Of a DNA stretch of 64,000 bases, positions 8,173 to 17,562 are shown one piece after another. The translations under genes were made by a program, and so were the position numbers. This DNA is from Sphingobium baderi (lineage in GTDB: Bacteria > Pseudomonadota > Alphaproteobacteria > Sphingomonadales > Sphingomonadaceae). The notes under the pieces were generated by a model. That model was given only the letters and a program-made list of their open reading frames with translations. It made no database searches and was not told the DNA's origin. Numbering within the stretch: the first letter of the stretch is position 1; each line of letters opens with the position of its first letter. The stretch lies in the NCBI RefSeq assembly GCF_001456115.1, contig NZ_CP013265.1, forward strand, positions 1 to 64,000. Reading direction: 5' to 3'.

Positions 8173-11100
8173 ATGCGCGACCTTCTCGATCTCACGCACG
8201 TCAATGATGCGCCGGCAGCGCGCACGATCGCCACCCTTCTCGCCGCCGATGGCGCAATCACCCGCCGCCAATTGAACGATGCCATGGTGCAGGCATTCGG
8301 GGGTAGCGATGCGGACGGGCGCTGGACCCAGCGCGACAGCTTCGAGATGCTCGAGCACGCCCTTGCCCTTCACCTTGCAAGCGATGGGCATCGTGTCGAC
8401 ACACTGGCAGACATCGCCGCCTCCAGCGCACTGATGCAGCGCCTACCGACCCAGACCGTGCGCAGCGAAGAACAGATCGAGCTGCAGCAGTTCTCTACCC
8501 CCGCCGACATTGCCGCCCTGGCCATGCTGTTCGCCGCGATCGGCGCCGAGGACGTCGTACTCGAGCCGAGTGCCGGCAACGGCCTCCTTATCGCCCAGGC
8601 CCCGCGGGGCCGCGTCCTTCAGCTGAACGAAATCGACCCGCGCCGCCGCGAACGGCTCGCTCACATCTTTCCCGATGCGACGATCACCGGCCATGATGGC
8701 GCTGCGCTGGTCGCGCTTCACGCGGATCTTCCGCGCCCGAGCGTCGCCCTCATGAACCCGCCGTTCTCGCGCAGCATCGGCCGCGGCGCCGATGACCTGG
8801 CCGCGCTGCGCCATCTGCAGGCCGCCATCAAGCGGGTCACCCCTGGCGGCCGCGTCGTCGCCATCATGCCCGACTGGTTCGCGCCCTGCGCGCGGTTGCG
8901 CACGGCCTACGAGACAATCCTGACCGGCTGCACCGTGCGCGCATCGCTTCGTCTCGAGCACTGCTACCGGAAACATGCCACCGACATTGCCGTTCGCCTC
9001 TATGTCATCGACAAGATCGCCGGCGAACTCACGCCTGCGGTCATCGAGCGCGCCGCCGTCCCCGACTTCCTCGATGTCGTCGACATCCCCGCCCGCATCA
9101 AACTGGAGCCCTCCGCCAACCTTCCGGTTCGCTCTGCGCCTGCCATGCCGACTTCGCTGTTCGGCGCCGCGCGCAGGACCAGGGTGGCCGCGCCGCGCCC
9201 CTATCACGCGCCCAAGGCCAATGCGGTCCTGCCCGTCGGCTATCGCAAGCTCGAAACGCCGGCACCTCTGGCCGAACAGGTCGGCGTCTACCTGCCCTAC
9301 CGGCCAAGCCGTATCGTCTTCGACGCAGCGGGCGAGCACCCGACAGCGCTCGTTGAATCGGTGGCCATGGGCTCGATCCCGGCGCCGATCCCCACGCACA
9401 TCCCACATCTGCCCGAACGCACCGTCAGCGAGCGGCTCCTGTCCTCCTCCCAACTCGAGACTGTCGTCTATGCGGGCCATGCCTGGAACCAGACGCTTCC
9501 CGGCACCTTCAAGCCCGCCAAGGAAGGCGTTGGCCTCGACATCGACCCTGAAGGTCGCAAGTACCGCAAAGGCTTCTTCCTCGGTGACGGCACTGGCGCG
9601 GGCAAAGGCCGCCAGATCGCTGCGTGCATCCTCGACAACAAGCTGCAGGGCCGCCGCCGCCACATCTTCGTCACCAAGAACGAGCCGCTGCTCGAGGACA
9701 TCCGCCGTGACGTCACAGCGCTCGGCGGCCTGTCGGCCGACGTGCAGCCGCTCTCGAACTGGAAGATCGGCCAACCCGTCACGATGGACGAAGGCACCCT
9801 GTTCGTCACCTATCCGGGGCTGCGATCAGGCCGCTCGGATGCAACCCGTCTTCAGCAGATCCTCGATTGGGCAGGGCCCGACTTCGATGGGGTGATCGCC
9901 TTCGACGAGGCTCACGAAATGGGCGGTGTAGCAGGGGGCGAGGGCGCCCTTGGCAAGACCGAAGGCTCCCAGCAGGGCATATGCGGCGTCCTCCTTCAGA
10001 ACCACCTTCCCGATGCGCGTGTCCTCTATGCCTCTGCAACCGGGGCTTCCGACGTCAACAACCTGGCCTACGCCGTTCGCCTTGGCCTCTGGGGGCCGGA
10101 GACCTCCTTCCCTAATCGGGAATCGTTCATCTCCAACATCCGTCAAGGCGGCATCGCGGCGATGGAACTGGTGGCCCGCGACCTCAAGGCGCTTGGCCTC
10201 TACACGGCGCGCGCGCTCAGTTTCGCCGGCGTCGAATACGAAGTGCTGCGCCACGAACTGACGCCCGCCCAGATCGAGATCTACGACACCTATTGCCGCG
10301 CCTGGCAGGTCATCAACACCAACCTTGCCGCCGCGCTCGAGGCGACCAACGTGATCGACAGCCTTGCGGGCAAAACGCTCAACTCGGGCGCGAAAGCGGC
10401 AGCGCGCTCGCGTCTCGAAGGCACGCGCCAGCGCTTCTTCGGCCAGGTGCTGCTTTCGATGAAACTCCCCAGCGTGATCGCGGCGATCGAGGGGCACCTG
10501 AAGCAGGAGCATTCCGTGGTCGTGCAGTTGGTGACGACGGCCGAGGCCATCCTCGACAGGCGTTTGTCCGAGATGACGGCCGAGGAACGCGCAGAGCCGC
10601 AGATCGAGTTGTCGCCGACGGACCAGATCGTCGATTACCTCAAGCGTGCCTTCCCGACACACCAGATGGAGGTGTTCAAGGACGATACTGGCGCCCTGCA
10701 TTCCAGGCCCATGCGCGATGAAGACGGCAACCCGGTCCACAACCCCGAAGCCATGGCCGCGCGCGACAACCTGATCGAGCATCTTTGCGCGCTTCCGCCG
10801 ATCAAGTCGGGCCTCGATGCCCTGATCGAGCATTTCGGACCGGATCGGATCGCCGAAGTCACCGGGCGTTCCAAGCGCCTGATCACCGGGCCGGACGGCC
10901 GCCAGAAGGTCGAGACACGCAACGCCCGTACCAGTCAGGCCGAGGCCAGCGCCTTCATGAACGATCAGAAGAAGGTGCTCGTCTTCTCCGATGCCGGCGG
11001 CACGGGCCGATCCTACCATGCCAGCCTCGAGGCGGTGAACCAGGACCGGCGCGCTCATTTCCTGCTCGAGCCGGGCTGGCGCGCTGACCGGGCGATTCAG

Positions 11101-12396
11101 GGTCTCGGCCGCACGCACCGTACCCATCAGGCATCGACGCCGCTGTTTCGTCCCGTCACCACCGACTGCAAGGGCGAGCTGCGGTTCACCTCGACGATCG
11201 CCCGCCGCCTCGACAGCCTTGGCGCCCTCACGCGCGGCCAGCGCCAGACCGGAGGCCAGGGCCTCTTCGATCCCGCCGACAACCTCGAAAGCGATTATGC
11301 GCGCGACGCCCTCGTCTCGTGGTTCCACCTTCTCTATCATGGCAAGCTCAAGAGCACGAACATGACCGAGTTCGTCGACCTGAGCGGACTTGAGATCACC
11401 GAGGGCGACGGCGTCCTGAAGGAAGACCTGCCGCCAATCCAGCGCTGGCTCAATCGCCTGCTGGCGCTGCCGATCGCGCTGCAGAACAAGATCTTCGAGG
11501 AATATCTCACCCTTGTTGAAACCCGCGTCGCCGCTGCGCGCGAGGCCGGCACCCTCGATGTCGGTGTCGAGACGATCACGGCCGATAGCGCCCGCGTCAT
11601 CAGCGACACGGTCCTGCGGACCGATCCCGGCACCGGCGCCACCACCCACCTTCTCACGATCGAGATTGCACGGCGCAAGAACCCGATTTCGCTCGAACGC
11701 ATCCTCGACATGGTCCGCTGGCGCGAGAACCCGGCATTCGTCATGAACGCCAAGTCGGGCCGCGTAGCGCTGCGCAGCAAGGCAAACGCCTGGATGGACG
11801 ACGAAGGCGAGCCGATTCTTCGCATCGAGTTGCAGCGCCCCTGCAGCCGCAAGTCCATGCGCGAGGCGGATCTGTTCGAGACGGCCTGGGAGGAGATCGA
11901 CGAAGACACGTTCCGGGCCAAGTGGCAGGCCGAAGTCGAAGAGGCGGCTGAGCAGCTGGAGACCGAGACGGTGCGCCTCGCAACCGGCCTCCTGCTGCCG
12001 ATCTGGTCGGCGCTGCCGTCCGATCACCTCGCGGTCAACCGGATCGTCGACAAGAATGGCAACAGCTGGCTTGGCCGTATCGTCTTCGAGCACAGCACCG
12101 TCGACCTCTTCACTAAGCTCGGCCTTGCAAGCAGCGAGGAGATGCCTGTCGAAGCGATCACCAACGCCGTCCTCGCAGGGCGCAGAGTCAACGTGACCCG
12201 CCCGTTCGCGATGGCCTTCAAGCGCTCGCATGTGAACGGCAACCCGCGTGTCGAGATCGTCGACGCTCCGGCAGCCCAGCTTGCATGGCTCAAGTCGCTC
12301 GGCGCGTTCACCGAGATCATCCAGTACCGCACCCGCGTCTTCATCCCAGTCGCGCAGGCCGAGGCCATCATCGCCGAAATCCTCAAGCCCTCCTGA
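8173..12396 (+). CDS. Adenine-methyltransferase / Strawberry-notch helicase fusion
   Basis: This 1407-aa protein joins two machines. The N-terminal part is a SAM-dependent N6-adenine methyltransferase-like domain: EPSAGNG (131-137) as the SAM motif and NPPF (195-198) as the catalytic motif. From residue about 370 it is a Strawberry-notch-type superfamily 2 ATPase: Walker A GDGTGAGKG (471-479), DEAH (578-581), SATGASD as motif III, and GLGRTHR (977-983) as motif VI. The plan recalls phage P1 DarB, which protects transferred DNA from type I restriction. Placed before ParB-like and ArdC genes in a likely leading region, an antirestriction role is a reasonable inference. All key motifs look intact. 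Confidence 0.85.
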   Translation: MRDLLDLTHVNDAPAARTIATLLAADGAITRRQLNDAMVQAFGGSDADGRWTQRDSFEMLEHALALHLASDGHRVDTLADIAASSALMQRLPTQTVRSEEQIELQQFSTPADIAALAMLFAAIGAEDVVLEPSAGNGLLIAQAPRGRVLQLNEIDPRRRERLAHIFPDATITGHDGAALVALHADLPRPSVALMNPPFSRSIGRGADDLAALRHLQAAIKRVTPGGRVVAIMPDWFAPCARLRTAYETILTGCTVRASLRLEHCYRKHATDIAVRLYVIDKIAGELTPAVIERAAVPDFLDVVDIPARIKLEPSANLPVRSAPAMPTSLFGAARRTRVAAPRPYHAPKANAVLPVGYRKLETPAPLAEQVGVYLPYRPSRIVFDAAGEHPTALVESVAMGSIPAPIPTHIPHLPERTVSERLLSSSQLETVVYAGHAWNQTLPGTFKPAKEGVGLDIDPEGRKYRKGFFLGDGTGAGKGRQIAACILDNKLQGRRRHIFVTKNEPLLEDIRRDVTALGGLSADVQPLSNWKIGQPVTMDEGTLFVTYPGLRSGRSDATRLQQILDWAGPDFDGVIAFDEAHEMGGVAGGEGALGKTEGSQQGICGVLLQNHLPDARVLYASATGASDVNNLAYAVRLGLWGPETSFPNRESFISNIRQGGIAAMELVARDLKALGLYTARALSFAGVEYEVLRHELTPAQIEIYDTYCRAWQVINTNLAAALEATNVIDSLAGKTLNSGAKAAARSRLEGTRQRFFGQVLLSMKLPSVIAAIEGHLKQEHSVVVQLVTTAEAILDRRLSEMTAEERAEPQIELSPTDQIVDYLKRAFPTHQMEVFKDDTGALHSRPMRDEDGNPVHNPEAMAARDNLIEHLCALPPIKSGLDALIEHFGPDRIAEVTGRSKRLITGPDGRQKVETRNARTSQAEASAFMNDQKKVLVFSDAGGTGRSYHASLEAVNQDRRAHFLLEPGWRADRAIQGLGRTHRTHQASTPLFRPVTTDCKGELRFTSTIARRLDSLGALTRGQRQTGGQGLFDPADNLESDYARDALVSWFHLLYHGKLKSTNMTEFVDLSGLEITEGDGVLKEDLPPIQRWLNRLLALPIALQNKIFEEYLTLVETRVAAAREAGTLDVGVETITADSARVISDTVLRTDPGTGATTHLLTIEIARRKNPISLERILDMVRWRENPAFVMNAKSGRVALRSKANAWMDDEGEPILRIELQRPCSRKSMREADLFETAWEEIDEDTFRAKWQAEVEEAAEQLETETVRLATGLLLPIWSALPSDHLAVNRIVDKNGNSWLGRIVFEHSTVDLFTKLGLASSEEMPVEAITNAVLAGRRVNVTRPFAMAFKRSHVNGNPRVEIVDAPAAQLAWLKSLGAFTEIIQYRTRVFIPVAQAEAIIAEILKPS

Positions 12397-12452
12397 CCAC
12401 CGCACCTATCCTCCCTGATCGACCACGAGCGCCAAAGCGGCCGGGTCGGTCA

Positions 12453-12498
12453 GGAGAGGGGAGGGGGAAGGGAAGGGGTGTCCGTGAATTGGCCGGAC
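12453..12498 (+). repeat. Purine tract plus hairpin element
   Basis: An almost pure G/A run (12453-12478) between the helicase and ParB-like genes is followed by a 5-bp hairpin, GTCCG (12480-12484) with CGGAC (12494-12498), then AGAAGG and the start at 12522. It belongs to the recurrent intercistronic family described at 8114-8154. Confidence 0.45.
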
Positions 12499-12521
12499 GA
12501 TGAGAAGAAGGTGTTGTTCCC

Positions 12522-14795
12522 ATGATCCAGACCGTCAAGCTGGCAAAGCTGGTCCTCTCCGACATCAACGTGCGTACCCGCGGCGAAGACCTGATCGAAC
12601 AGTTCGCCGCCGACATTTCCGCGCGCGGCATCCTGCAGAACCTGGTCGTGACTTCCGTGAAGAAGCCGCGCGGCTCCTATGGCGTTATTGCCGGCAGCCG
12701 CCGCTTTCGTGCCCTCATGCTGCTCGCCGAACGCGGCGAGATCAACGCGGCCGAATACGACGTGCCCGTGCTGATCCTGAGCGGCGGCAACGACGAACTT
12801 TCCGAAGCCTCGCTCGCTGAAAACTTCCATCACTTGAATATGTCGCCCGCCGACGAATGCCGCGCCTTCCAGTATTGCCTCGGTCAGGGCGGCGACATCG
12901 AGGCAGTCGCCAAGCGTTTCGGCATTACCCGCCGTTTCGTCGAAGGGCGCCTGCGCCTCGCGAACCTTGCCGAGCCGATCTTCGACGCCCTGAAGTCGGG
13001 CGAGATGACGCTCGACATGGCCAAGGCATATGCCTCCACCGAGAGCCATGAGCGGCAGCTGATGGTCTGGAAGAGCTACGGCGCCAACAGCTACTACACC
13101 AGCGCCGACACCATCCGCCGCGTCATCGCCAACGACTCCATGAAGTCGAACGATCCGATCGCGCGCCTTGTTGGCGAAGAAGCCTACGTGGCTGCAGGCG
13201 GCGTCGTCGATCGCGACCTGTTCAGCGACAACGGCGATCGCTGGACCAACCCCGAGATCGCCCAAACGCTTGCGGCCGCCAAGATGGAAGCCGAAGCCAA
13301 GCGGATCGGCGAGGAGCGCGGCCTGGCGTGGATTCGTCCCGTCGCCTCGAACTCCACCTGGGAAGTCGCGAGCGGCCTGTTCCGCGTCAGCCTGCCGAGC
13401 CTTCCGCTAACCGAGGCGCAGATCATCCGCATCAGCGAGATCGAAGCGCGCCAGAGCATCATCAGCCTCGAGATGGACGACGAGGAAACCGAGCAGGAAG
13501 CCTACGAAGCGCTCGATCAGGAATACGATGCGCTCACCGCCGAGCTTCGCGAGGTCAACCGCCGCGAGAAGATCCTTCCTCCCGAACTCGCCCCGCGTGT
13601 CGGCCTGTTCCTGACGCTCTCGCAGGACGGCAGCATGGAACTCGACGACACCTATTACAGCGAGACGCCGCTCAGCGTCACCATGGTCGAGCCCGACGAA
13701 GACGACGAGGACGCGGCCGAAACCGGGGAAGACGGTATCGAGGGCGAATCTGCCGGCGATGCTGCGCCGCGTGTCCCGACCTTCCGCATCGAGGAGGGCG
13801 AGACTGCCACCGTCACCGGCAACACCAAGGAAGTGTCTCCCGACGAGGCCGCACCGGGCGGCAAGGCGCTCAGCCAGGTTCTCCTCGACCAGCTTGCGGT
13901 GCAGCGCCGCGACGTCCTGGGCGCTTCCATGATCGCCAACCCGGCGCTCGCGCTCGACTACATGCTGTTCGCCATGGTCGACAAGACCGACGCCTACAAG
14001 GAAAGCTGCGGCACCAGCATCCATGCTCCGCACCCGGAAGATCCGGTTCGCTTCGATGCCTATCCGCAGTCGGTCGCGCACGACTATCTGGCCGAAGTGC
14101 GCGAAGGTCTCGACGCTTCCTGGAAGGAGCATTCGAGCATCATCGCCCGCTTCGACGCCTTCCGCGCGCTCGGCGATGAGGCCAAGACCGCGTGGCTGGC
14201 CTGGACGGTAGCCAAGTCCTTCAAGTCGAAGGAAACCTACAGCAATCGGCAGAACGCGCTCCAGAACCACCTTGCCGGCCTGCTGGAGGTCGACGTTGCC
14301 AAGTGGTGGCGCCCTACTTCGGCAAACTTCTTCGACCGCGTATCGAAGGGCGCGTTGCTCTCGCTCCTCGACGAGGTGGGCGGTCCTGCTCTCTCGAGCC
14401 GCCATGCAAGCCAGAAGAAGGGCGAAATCTCGACGTCCTGCGAGAAGCTGTTCGCCGGGGACGCGGTGATCGAGACCGACGTCAAAGAGAAGGCGCTCGC
14501 CTGGGTGCCCGCAGCGATGCGCTTCACCCCCGCCGAGACGACGACCGATCAGGACGACGACGACACGCCCGAAGAAGCCGGCGAACGTGGCTCCGACGGC
14601 GAAGCCGAGGACGATCTGGCCAGCCTGATCGACGCAGCCCTTGCCGGGCCCGACGACGGGGATGACGGCGAGGGCGTCTCGATCGACGATGCGGGCTCCG
14701 CTGAAGGCGACGACGATCAGCAGATCGATGATGGCTCGCCCGCTGTCTACGGCGACGACGATGCCGTCAGCCAGTGGGCCGAAGCGGCGGAATAA
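12522..14795 (+). CDS. Large ParB/Spo0J-like protein
   Basis: The N-terminus is a ParB/sulfiredoxin-fold domain: LVLSDINVRTRG (10-21), the GSRRFRAL box (58-65) that binds nucleotide in ParB proteins, and SLAENFHHLNMSPADECRAF (from about 97). A KorB/ParB helix-turn-helix follows (AVAKRFGITRRFVEGRLRLANL). The C-terminal half is long and unlike chromosomal ParB, with acidic low-complexity stretches near residues 390-415 and 675-740. At 757 aa it is far larger than normal ParB, and no ParA lies beside it. Similar large ParB-like proteins occur in leading regions of conjugative plasmids, so a role in establishment rather than partition is likely. Confidence 0.82.
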   Translation: MIQTVKLAKLVLSDINVRTRGEDLIEQFAADISARGILQNLVVTSVKKPRGSYGVIAGSRRFRALMLLAERGEINAAEYDVPVLILSGGNDELSEASLAENFHHLNMSPADECRAFQYCLGQGGDIEAVAKRFGITRRFVEGRLRLANLAEPIFDALKSGEMTLDMAKAYASTESHERQLMVWKSYGANSYYTSADTIRRVIANDSMKSNDPIARLVGEEAYVAAGGVVDRDLFSDNGDRWTNPEIAQTLAAAKMEAEAKRIGEERGLAWIRPVASNSTWEVASGLFRVSLPSLPLTEAQIIRISEIEARQSIISLEMDDEETEQEAYEALDQEYDALTAELREVNRREKILPPELAPRVGLFLTLSQDGSMELDDTYYSETPLSVTMVEPDEDDEDAAETGEDGIEGESAGDAAPRVPTFRIEEGETATVTGNTKEVSPDEAAPGGKALSQVLLDQLAVQRRDVLGASMIANPALALDYMLFAMVDKTDAYKESCGTSIHAPHPEDPVRFDAYPQSVAHDYLAEVREGLDASWKEHSSIIARFDAFRALGDEAKTAWLAWTVAKSFKSKETYSNRQNALQNHLAGLLEVDVAKWWRPTSANFFDRVSKGALLSLLDEVGGPALSSRHASQKKGEISTSCEKLFAGDAVIETDVKEKALAWVPAAMRFTPAETTTDQDDDDTPEEAGERGSDGEAEDDLASLIDAALAGPDDGDDGEGVSIDDAGSAEGDDDQQIDDGSPAVYGDDDAVSQWAEAAE

Positions 14796-14885
14796 CCCGC
14801 GTCCCCAACCTGACTGACGAACCGCCGGTGGGCTTTGCGGCTCACCGGCGGCTTTTCTCGCCACACCGGACAAGGGACATACCCC

Positions 14886-15815
14886 ATGAAGACGCCCCGC
14901 AATTCGCGTGACATTGCGCGCGAAGTCACCAACGCCATCGTCTCCCGCCTCGAGGCCGGAACCACGCCATGGACCCGCTCCTGGTCGCTGACCGGGGAGG
15001 GCGGCCGTCCTCTGCGCCATGAAGGCACCCCGTACAACGGTATAAACTGCCTCTGGCTCTGGACGATCGCCGACGCGCGTGGATACCGCAGCCGCTACTG
15101 GATGACCGCCCGCCAGGCCGAAGAACTCGGAGCGCGAGTGCGCCGCAAGGCCGATCCCTCCATGTCGATCTATGCCTCCAGCTTCCGCAAGGCTGGGCAA
15201 CCGGGATTGATGGGCGAGGCCACCGGCCAGCTGATCCGCTTCCTGCGCCACTACATCGTCTACAATGCAGACGAGATCGAGGGCCTGCCTGACTACTACT
15301 ATGCCCGCGACGTGCCGCCGACACCGAGCCTGCTTTCGCAGCGCCAGGACGCGATCGATAGCTTCTTCGCGGCAATCCCTGCGCGGGTACGCCATGGCGG
15401 TGACGAAGCCTATTACAGCCCGCTGGGCGACTACATCCAGCTACCCCGTCCCGGCAGCTTCAAGTCGGGTGACGCTTACGCCTCTACCCGAGGGCACGAA
15501 AGCGCACATTGGAGCGGGAGCAAGGACCGGCTCAACCGGACGTTCGGCAAGCGTTTCGGTGACGATGCTTACTGCGTCGAAGAACTTTGTGCTGAATTAA
15601 CATCAAGTTATATTTGCGCTGAACTCGGCCTGCCGACCGAACTCCACGACAGCCATGCCAGCTACCTTGCGCATTGGGTCAGGGTGCTCCGTGCGGATCA
15701 CAGCGCCATCTTTACCGCTTCGGCCAAAGCCGAACAAGCCTTCAACTATCTGCGCGCCTTCAGCCTTGCCGAGGCGACTGCGCCTGTCGGCGATGCCCTG
15801 AAGGCAGCGGCATGA
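14886..15815 (+). CDS. ardC: ArdC-family antirestriction protein
   Basis: The start at 14886 (MKTPRNSRDIAREVTNAIV) fits the family; the frame is open to 14835. Residues 1-130 form the ArdC single-stranded-DNA-binding domain. The C-terminal part is a zincin-like metallopeptidase domain with HESAH (204-208) and a downstream glutamate in EELCAELTSSYICAELG. ArdC proteins enter or are made early in conjugation and protect the incoming single strand from type I restriction. The gene follows the ParB-like gene with a 90-bp gap that includes a GC-rich hairpin (about 14821-14851, CCGCCGGTG...CACCGGCGG). Length (309 aa) is normal for the family. Confidence 0.9.
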   Translation: MKTPRNSRDIAREVTNAIVSRLEAGTTPWTRSWSLTGEGGRPLRHEGTPYNGINCLWLWTIADARGYRSRYWMTARQAEELGARVRRKADPSMSIYASSFRKAGQPGLMGEATGQLIRFLRHYIVYNADEIEGLPDYYYARDVPPTPSLLSQRQDAIDSFFAAIPARVRHGGDEAYYSPLGDYIQLPRPGSFKSGDAYASTRGHESAHWSGSKDRLNRTFGKRFGDDAYCVEELCAELTSSYICAELGLPTELHDSHASYLAHWVRVLRADHSAIFTASAKAEQAFNYLRAFSLAEATAPVGDALKAAA

Positions 15816-15839
15816 CCCCACACATCAGGAGACATCACC

Positions 15840-16484
15840 ATGGGCTGGCTCTTCATGAACAGGCACCACATGGGCGGGCACGCTACCCCCAAGTCCTACC
15901 TCGACGCCCAATTCACCTTCACCAATGCGCCGGACGACAAAGGAATCGCGCGCGGCGCCCGCGTCCTTGCATCGTCCTGCCCCGGCAACCGGGTCTGGTA
16001 CGCAGCGGTGCAATACTCCGAAAACGGCGTGCCGACCGAGGTGATCGCCATGGTCTGCCTCGTAAAGTGGAACCCGAGGGACAAGGAGGCTCTCCACTTC
16101 GGCTACAAGGACATGAGCGAAAGCATGGGCCCTTGCGAGGCCGAGGCGCCCGAGAACATCCTTCGCCTGCTCACGCCCACCACCAACGAGTATTCACTCG
16201 ACTGGCGCCGACGCTGCCTCGCCCGCCTGCAGAAGCGTTCCCGAAAGATCGTCGATGGCATGCGCGTCAAATTTCCGCAGGCGATCACCTTCACCGATGG
16301 CTTCGCCGGTGACGAGTTTACCGTGGTCAAGCGCGGCGCGACCATAACCTTCCGTCCTGTCGGGAAATACGGGCACTATCGCATTCGCAATTTCCGCGAC
16401 CTCGAATGGTCGATCGTCCCGGAAACGAAGGTGCATCGAACGATCTTCGCGCCCCGGCCCTCTGCAGCGATGCCCCCGCCATGA
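15840..16484 (+). CDS. Hypothetical plasmid protein, 214 aa
   Basis: Starts at ATG 15840 after AGGAG. The opening MGWLFMNRHHMGGHATPKSYLDAQFTF is a recurrent start among plasmid and phage proteins that I associate, without certainty, with DUF6927. The rest is basic, with a positively charged stretch (RRRCLARLQKRSRK) near residue 125. No catalytic motif was seen. Its stop overlaps the start of the next gene (ATGA at 16481-16484), and it follows ArdC by 24 bp, so it belongs to the same operon and may be expressed on plasmid entry. Confidence 0.6.
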   Translation: MGWLFMNRHHMGGHATPKSYLDAQFTFTNAPDDKGIARGARVLASSCPGNRVWYAAVQYSENGVPTEVIAMVCLVKWNPRDKEALHFGYKDMSESMGPCEAEAPENILRLLTPTTNEYSLDWRRRCLARLQKRSRKIVDGMRVKFPQAITFTDGFAGDEFTVVKRGATITFRPVGKYGHYRIRNFRDLEWSIVPETKVHRTIFAPRPSAAMPPP

Positions 16485-16705
16485 GCGGGGCATCCAGCCT
16501 CTCGCCGCTGCGGGCGCGCCTCTGCAGCCGCGAGAATGCCATCCGTGTCGCGCAGCGCATGATGCAGGCCGGAATCGCCGTCATGGTCGCCCCCGGGGAT
16601 GCCATGCAGCCCTGGCGCGTGATTGAGCGGACCGATCTTTCGGCCGGCGAAGTCGCCGCGCGCATTGCCCTCAAGAGACAGGAGGACTTGAGATGCCCCG
16701 CCTGA
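16481..16705 (+). CDS. Small hypothetical protein, 74 aa
   Basis: The start at 16481 is set by the ATGA overlap with the preceding stop. The product (MSGASSLSPLRARLCSRENA) is helical and arginine-rich, with no recognised motif. It overlaps the next gene by 13 bases, and the three genes 15840-16914 form a tightly coupled group. Annotated on coupling and frame only. Confidence 0.5.
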   Translation: MSGASSLSPLRARLCSRENAIRVAQRMMQAGIAVMVAPGDAMQPWRVIERTDLSAGEVAARIALKRQEDLRCPA

Positions 16706-16914
16706 AACCCGCCACACCGCGATCCAGGCAACAGATCGACGATGCCCTGAAACTCATGCGCCGTGCGCGCGGCCTCCTGCGCGAGGCAGGCGCCTCCAAG
16801 GCCGCTGGCCGTCTTCACAGCGCCATCAACAGCGCTGAGGGCGCACGGCGGCACTGCGAGAGGCGCCCTGTTGTCGTCGATACGATGGCGGCCTGGCTCT
16901 CCGAGGCCGAATGA
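16693..16914 (+). CDS. Small basic hypothetical protein, 73 aa
   Basis: Starts at ATG 16693 after AGGAGG, inside the end of the previous gene. The product is highly basic and helical (SRQQIDDALKLMRRARGLLR), which would allow nucleic-acid contact, but no family is recognised. A purine tract (about 16914-16933) follows the stop and leads to the gene at 16957. Confidence 0.5.
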   Translation: MPRLKPATPRSRQQIDDALKLMRRARGLLREAGASKAAGRLHSAINSAEGARRHCERRPVVVDTMAAWLSEAE

Positions 16915-16956
16915 GGGAAGTGGGGAGGGGAAAGCGAACGATCGAGGAGATTACCT

Positions 16957-17562
16957 ATGCCCGCATTCGCTTCCTCCCCCGCACCCGAAATGACCCGCTG
17001 GGGCAAGCCCGTTACAGCCACACAGCGCCTGCCCGGTATCTGGCGCGTCGCGACCCCGTCGCATGGCGGTTTTGTCCTGTCCGAACAGCGCCAGGCCGCC
17101 ATGCCCGCGGCGCTGCGCCTGGACGAACCCGAGTACGAGCACGACGTTGACTGGTCGCTCGTGATCGTCGCGTTCCAGACCGAATTTGCCGCTGCCGGAG
17201 ATCTGCTCTTCGACATCGAACTCTCGCTCGCCACCGACACCGTCAAGAGCTGGCGTCCCGAACGCTGGGAAGCCTACGCCAGCGAGCCCGTAGAACCCCG
17301 CCAGAGCCACGTCCGGCGCGAGCGCGAAGCCTTCGAGGCGCGCATCGGCAAGGTCGTTGTCACCACCGCCTATGGCGATTGGGCCGATTGGGTGCCCACT
17401 GGCAAGGTTGGCGTGCTTGGCTACCGCCTCGCCAGCGTCGATCATATGGCCCGCCCCACATACGCCGACCCGGTGTTCAAGGCCCTCGTCAATGCTGCCC
17501 GTTATGAAGAGCGCACCAGCGTCATCAGCTTCGACGAACTCGACGCCGAGATCCTGACATGA
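16957..17562 (+). CDS. Hypothetical plasmid protein, 201 aa (possibly DUF7007)
   Basis: A recurrent sphingomonad and rhizobial plasmid protein type; the stretch GIWRVATPSHGGFVLSEQRQ (residues about 27-46) suggests DUF7007, which I state with limited confidence. A GAGGAG ribosome site precedes the ATG. The protein is mixed alpha/beta without membrane or catalytic signatures. It overlaps the next gene by four bases (ATGA at 17559-17562), so it is translated together with the DpdA-like enzyme and may serve the same process. Confidence 0.6.
   Translation: MPAFASSPAPEMTRWGKPVTATQRLPGIWRVATPSHGGFVLSEQRQAAMPAALRLDEPEYEHDVDWSLVIVAFQTEFAAAGDLLFDIELSLATDTVKSWRPERWEAYASEPVEPRQSHVRREREAFEARIGKVVVTTAYGDWADWVPTGKVGVLGYRLASVDHMARPTYADPVFKALVNAARYEERTSVISFDELDAEILT

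Noticed and set aside
9826..12405. An 859-codon minus-strand frame opposite the helicase gene, and similar long frames opposite 13407-15395, 21594-23345 and 35112-36821
   Set aside because: They are mirror frames produced by high GC content; plus-strand products have clear domain motifs, and the minus frames have none.
12522..14795. The ParB-like gene as the plasmid's partition protein
   Set aside because: It has no ParA neighbour, an unusually large acidic C-terminal half, and sits among antirestriction genes, so an establishment role is more likely.
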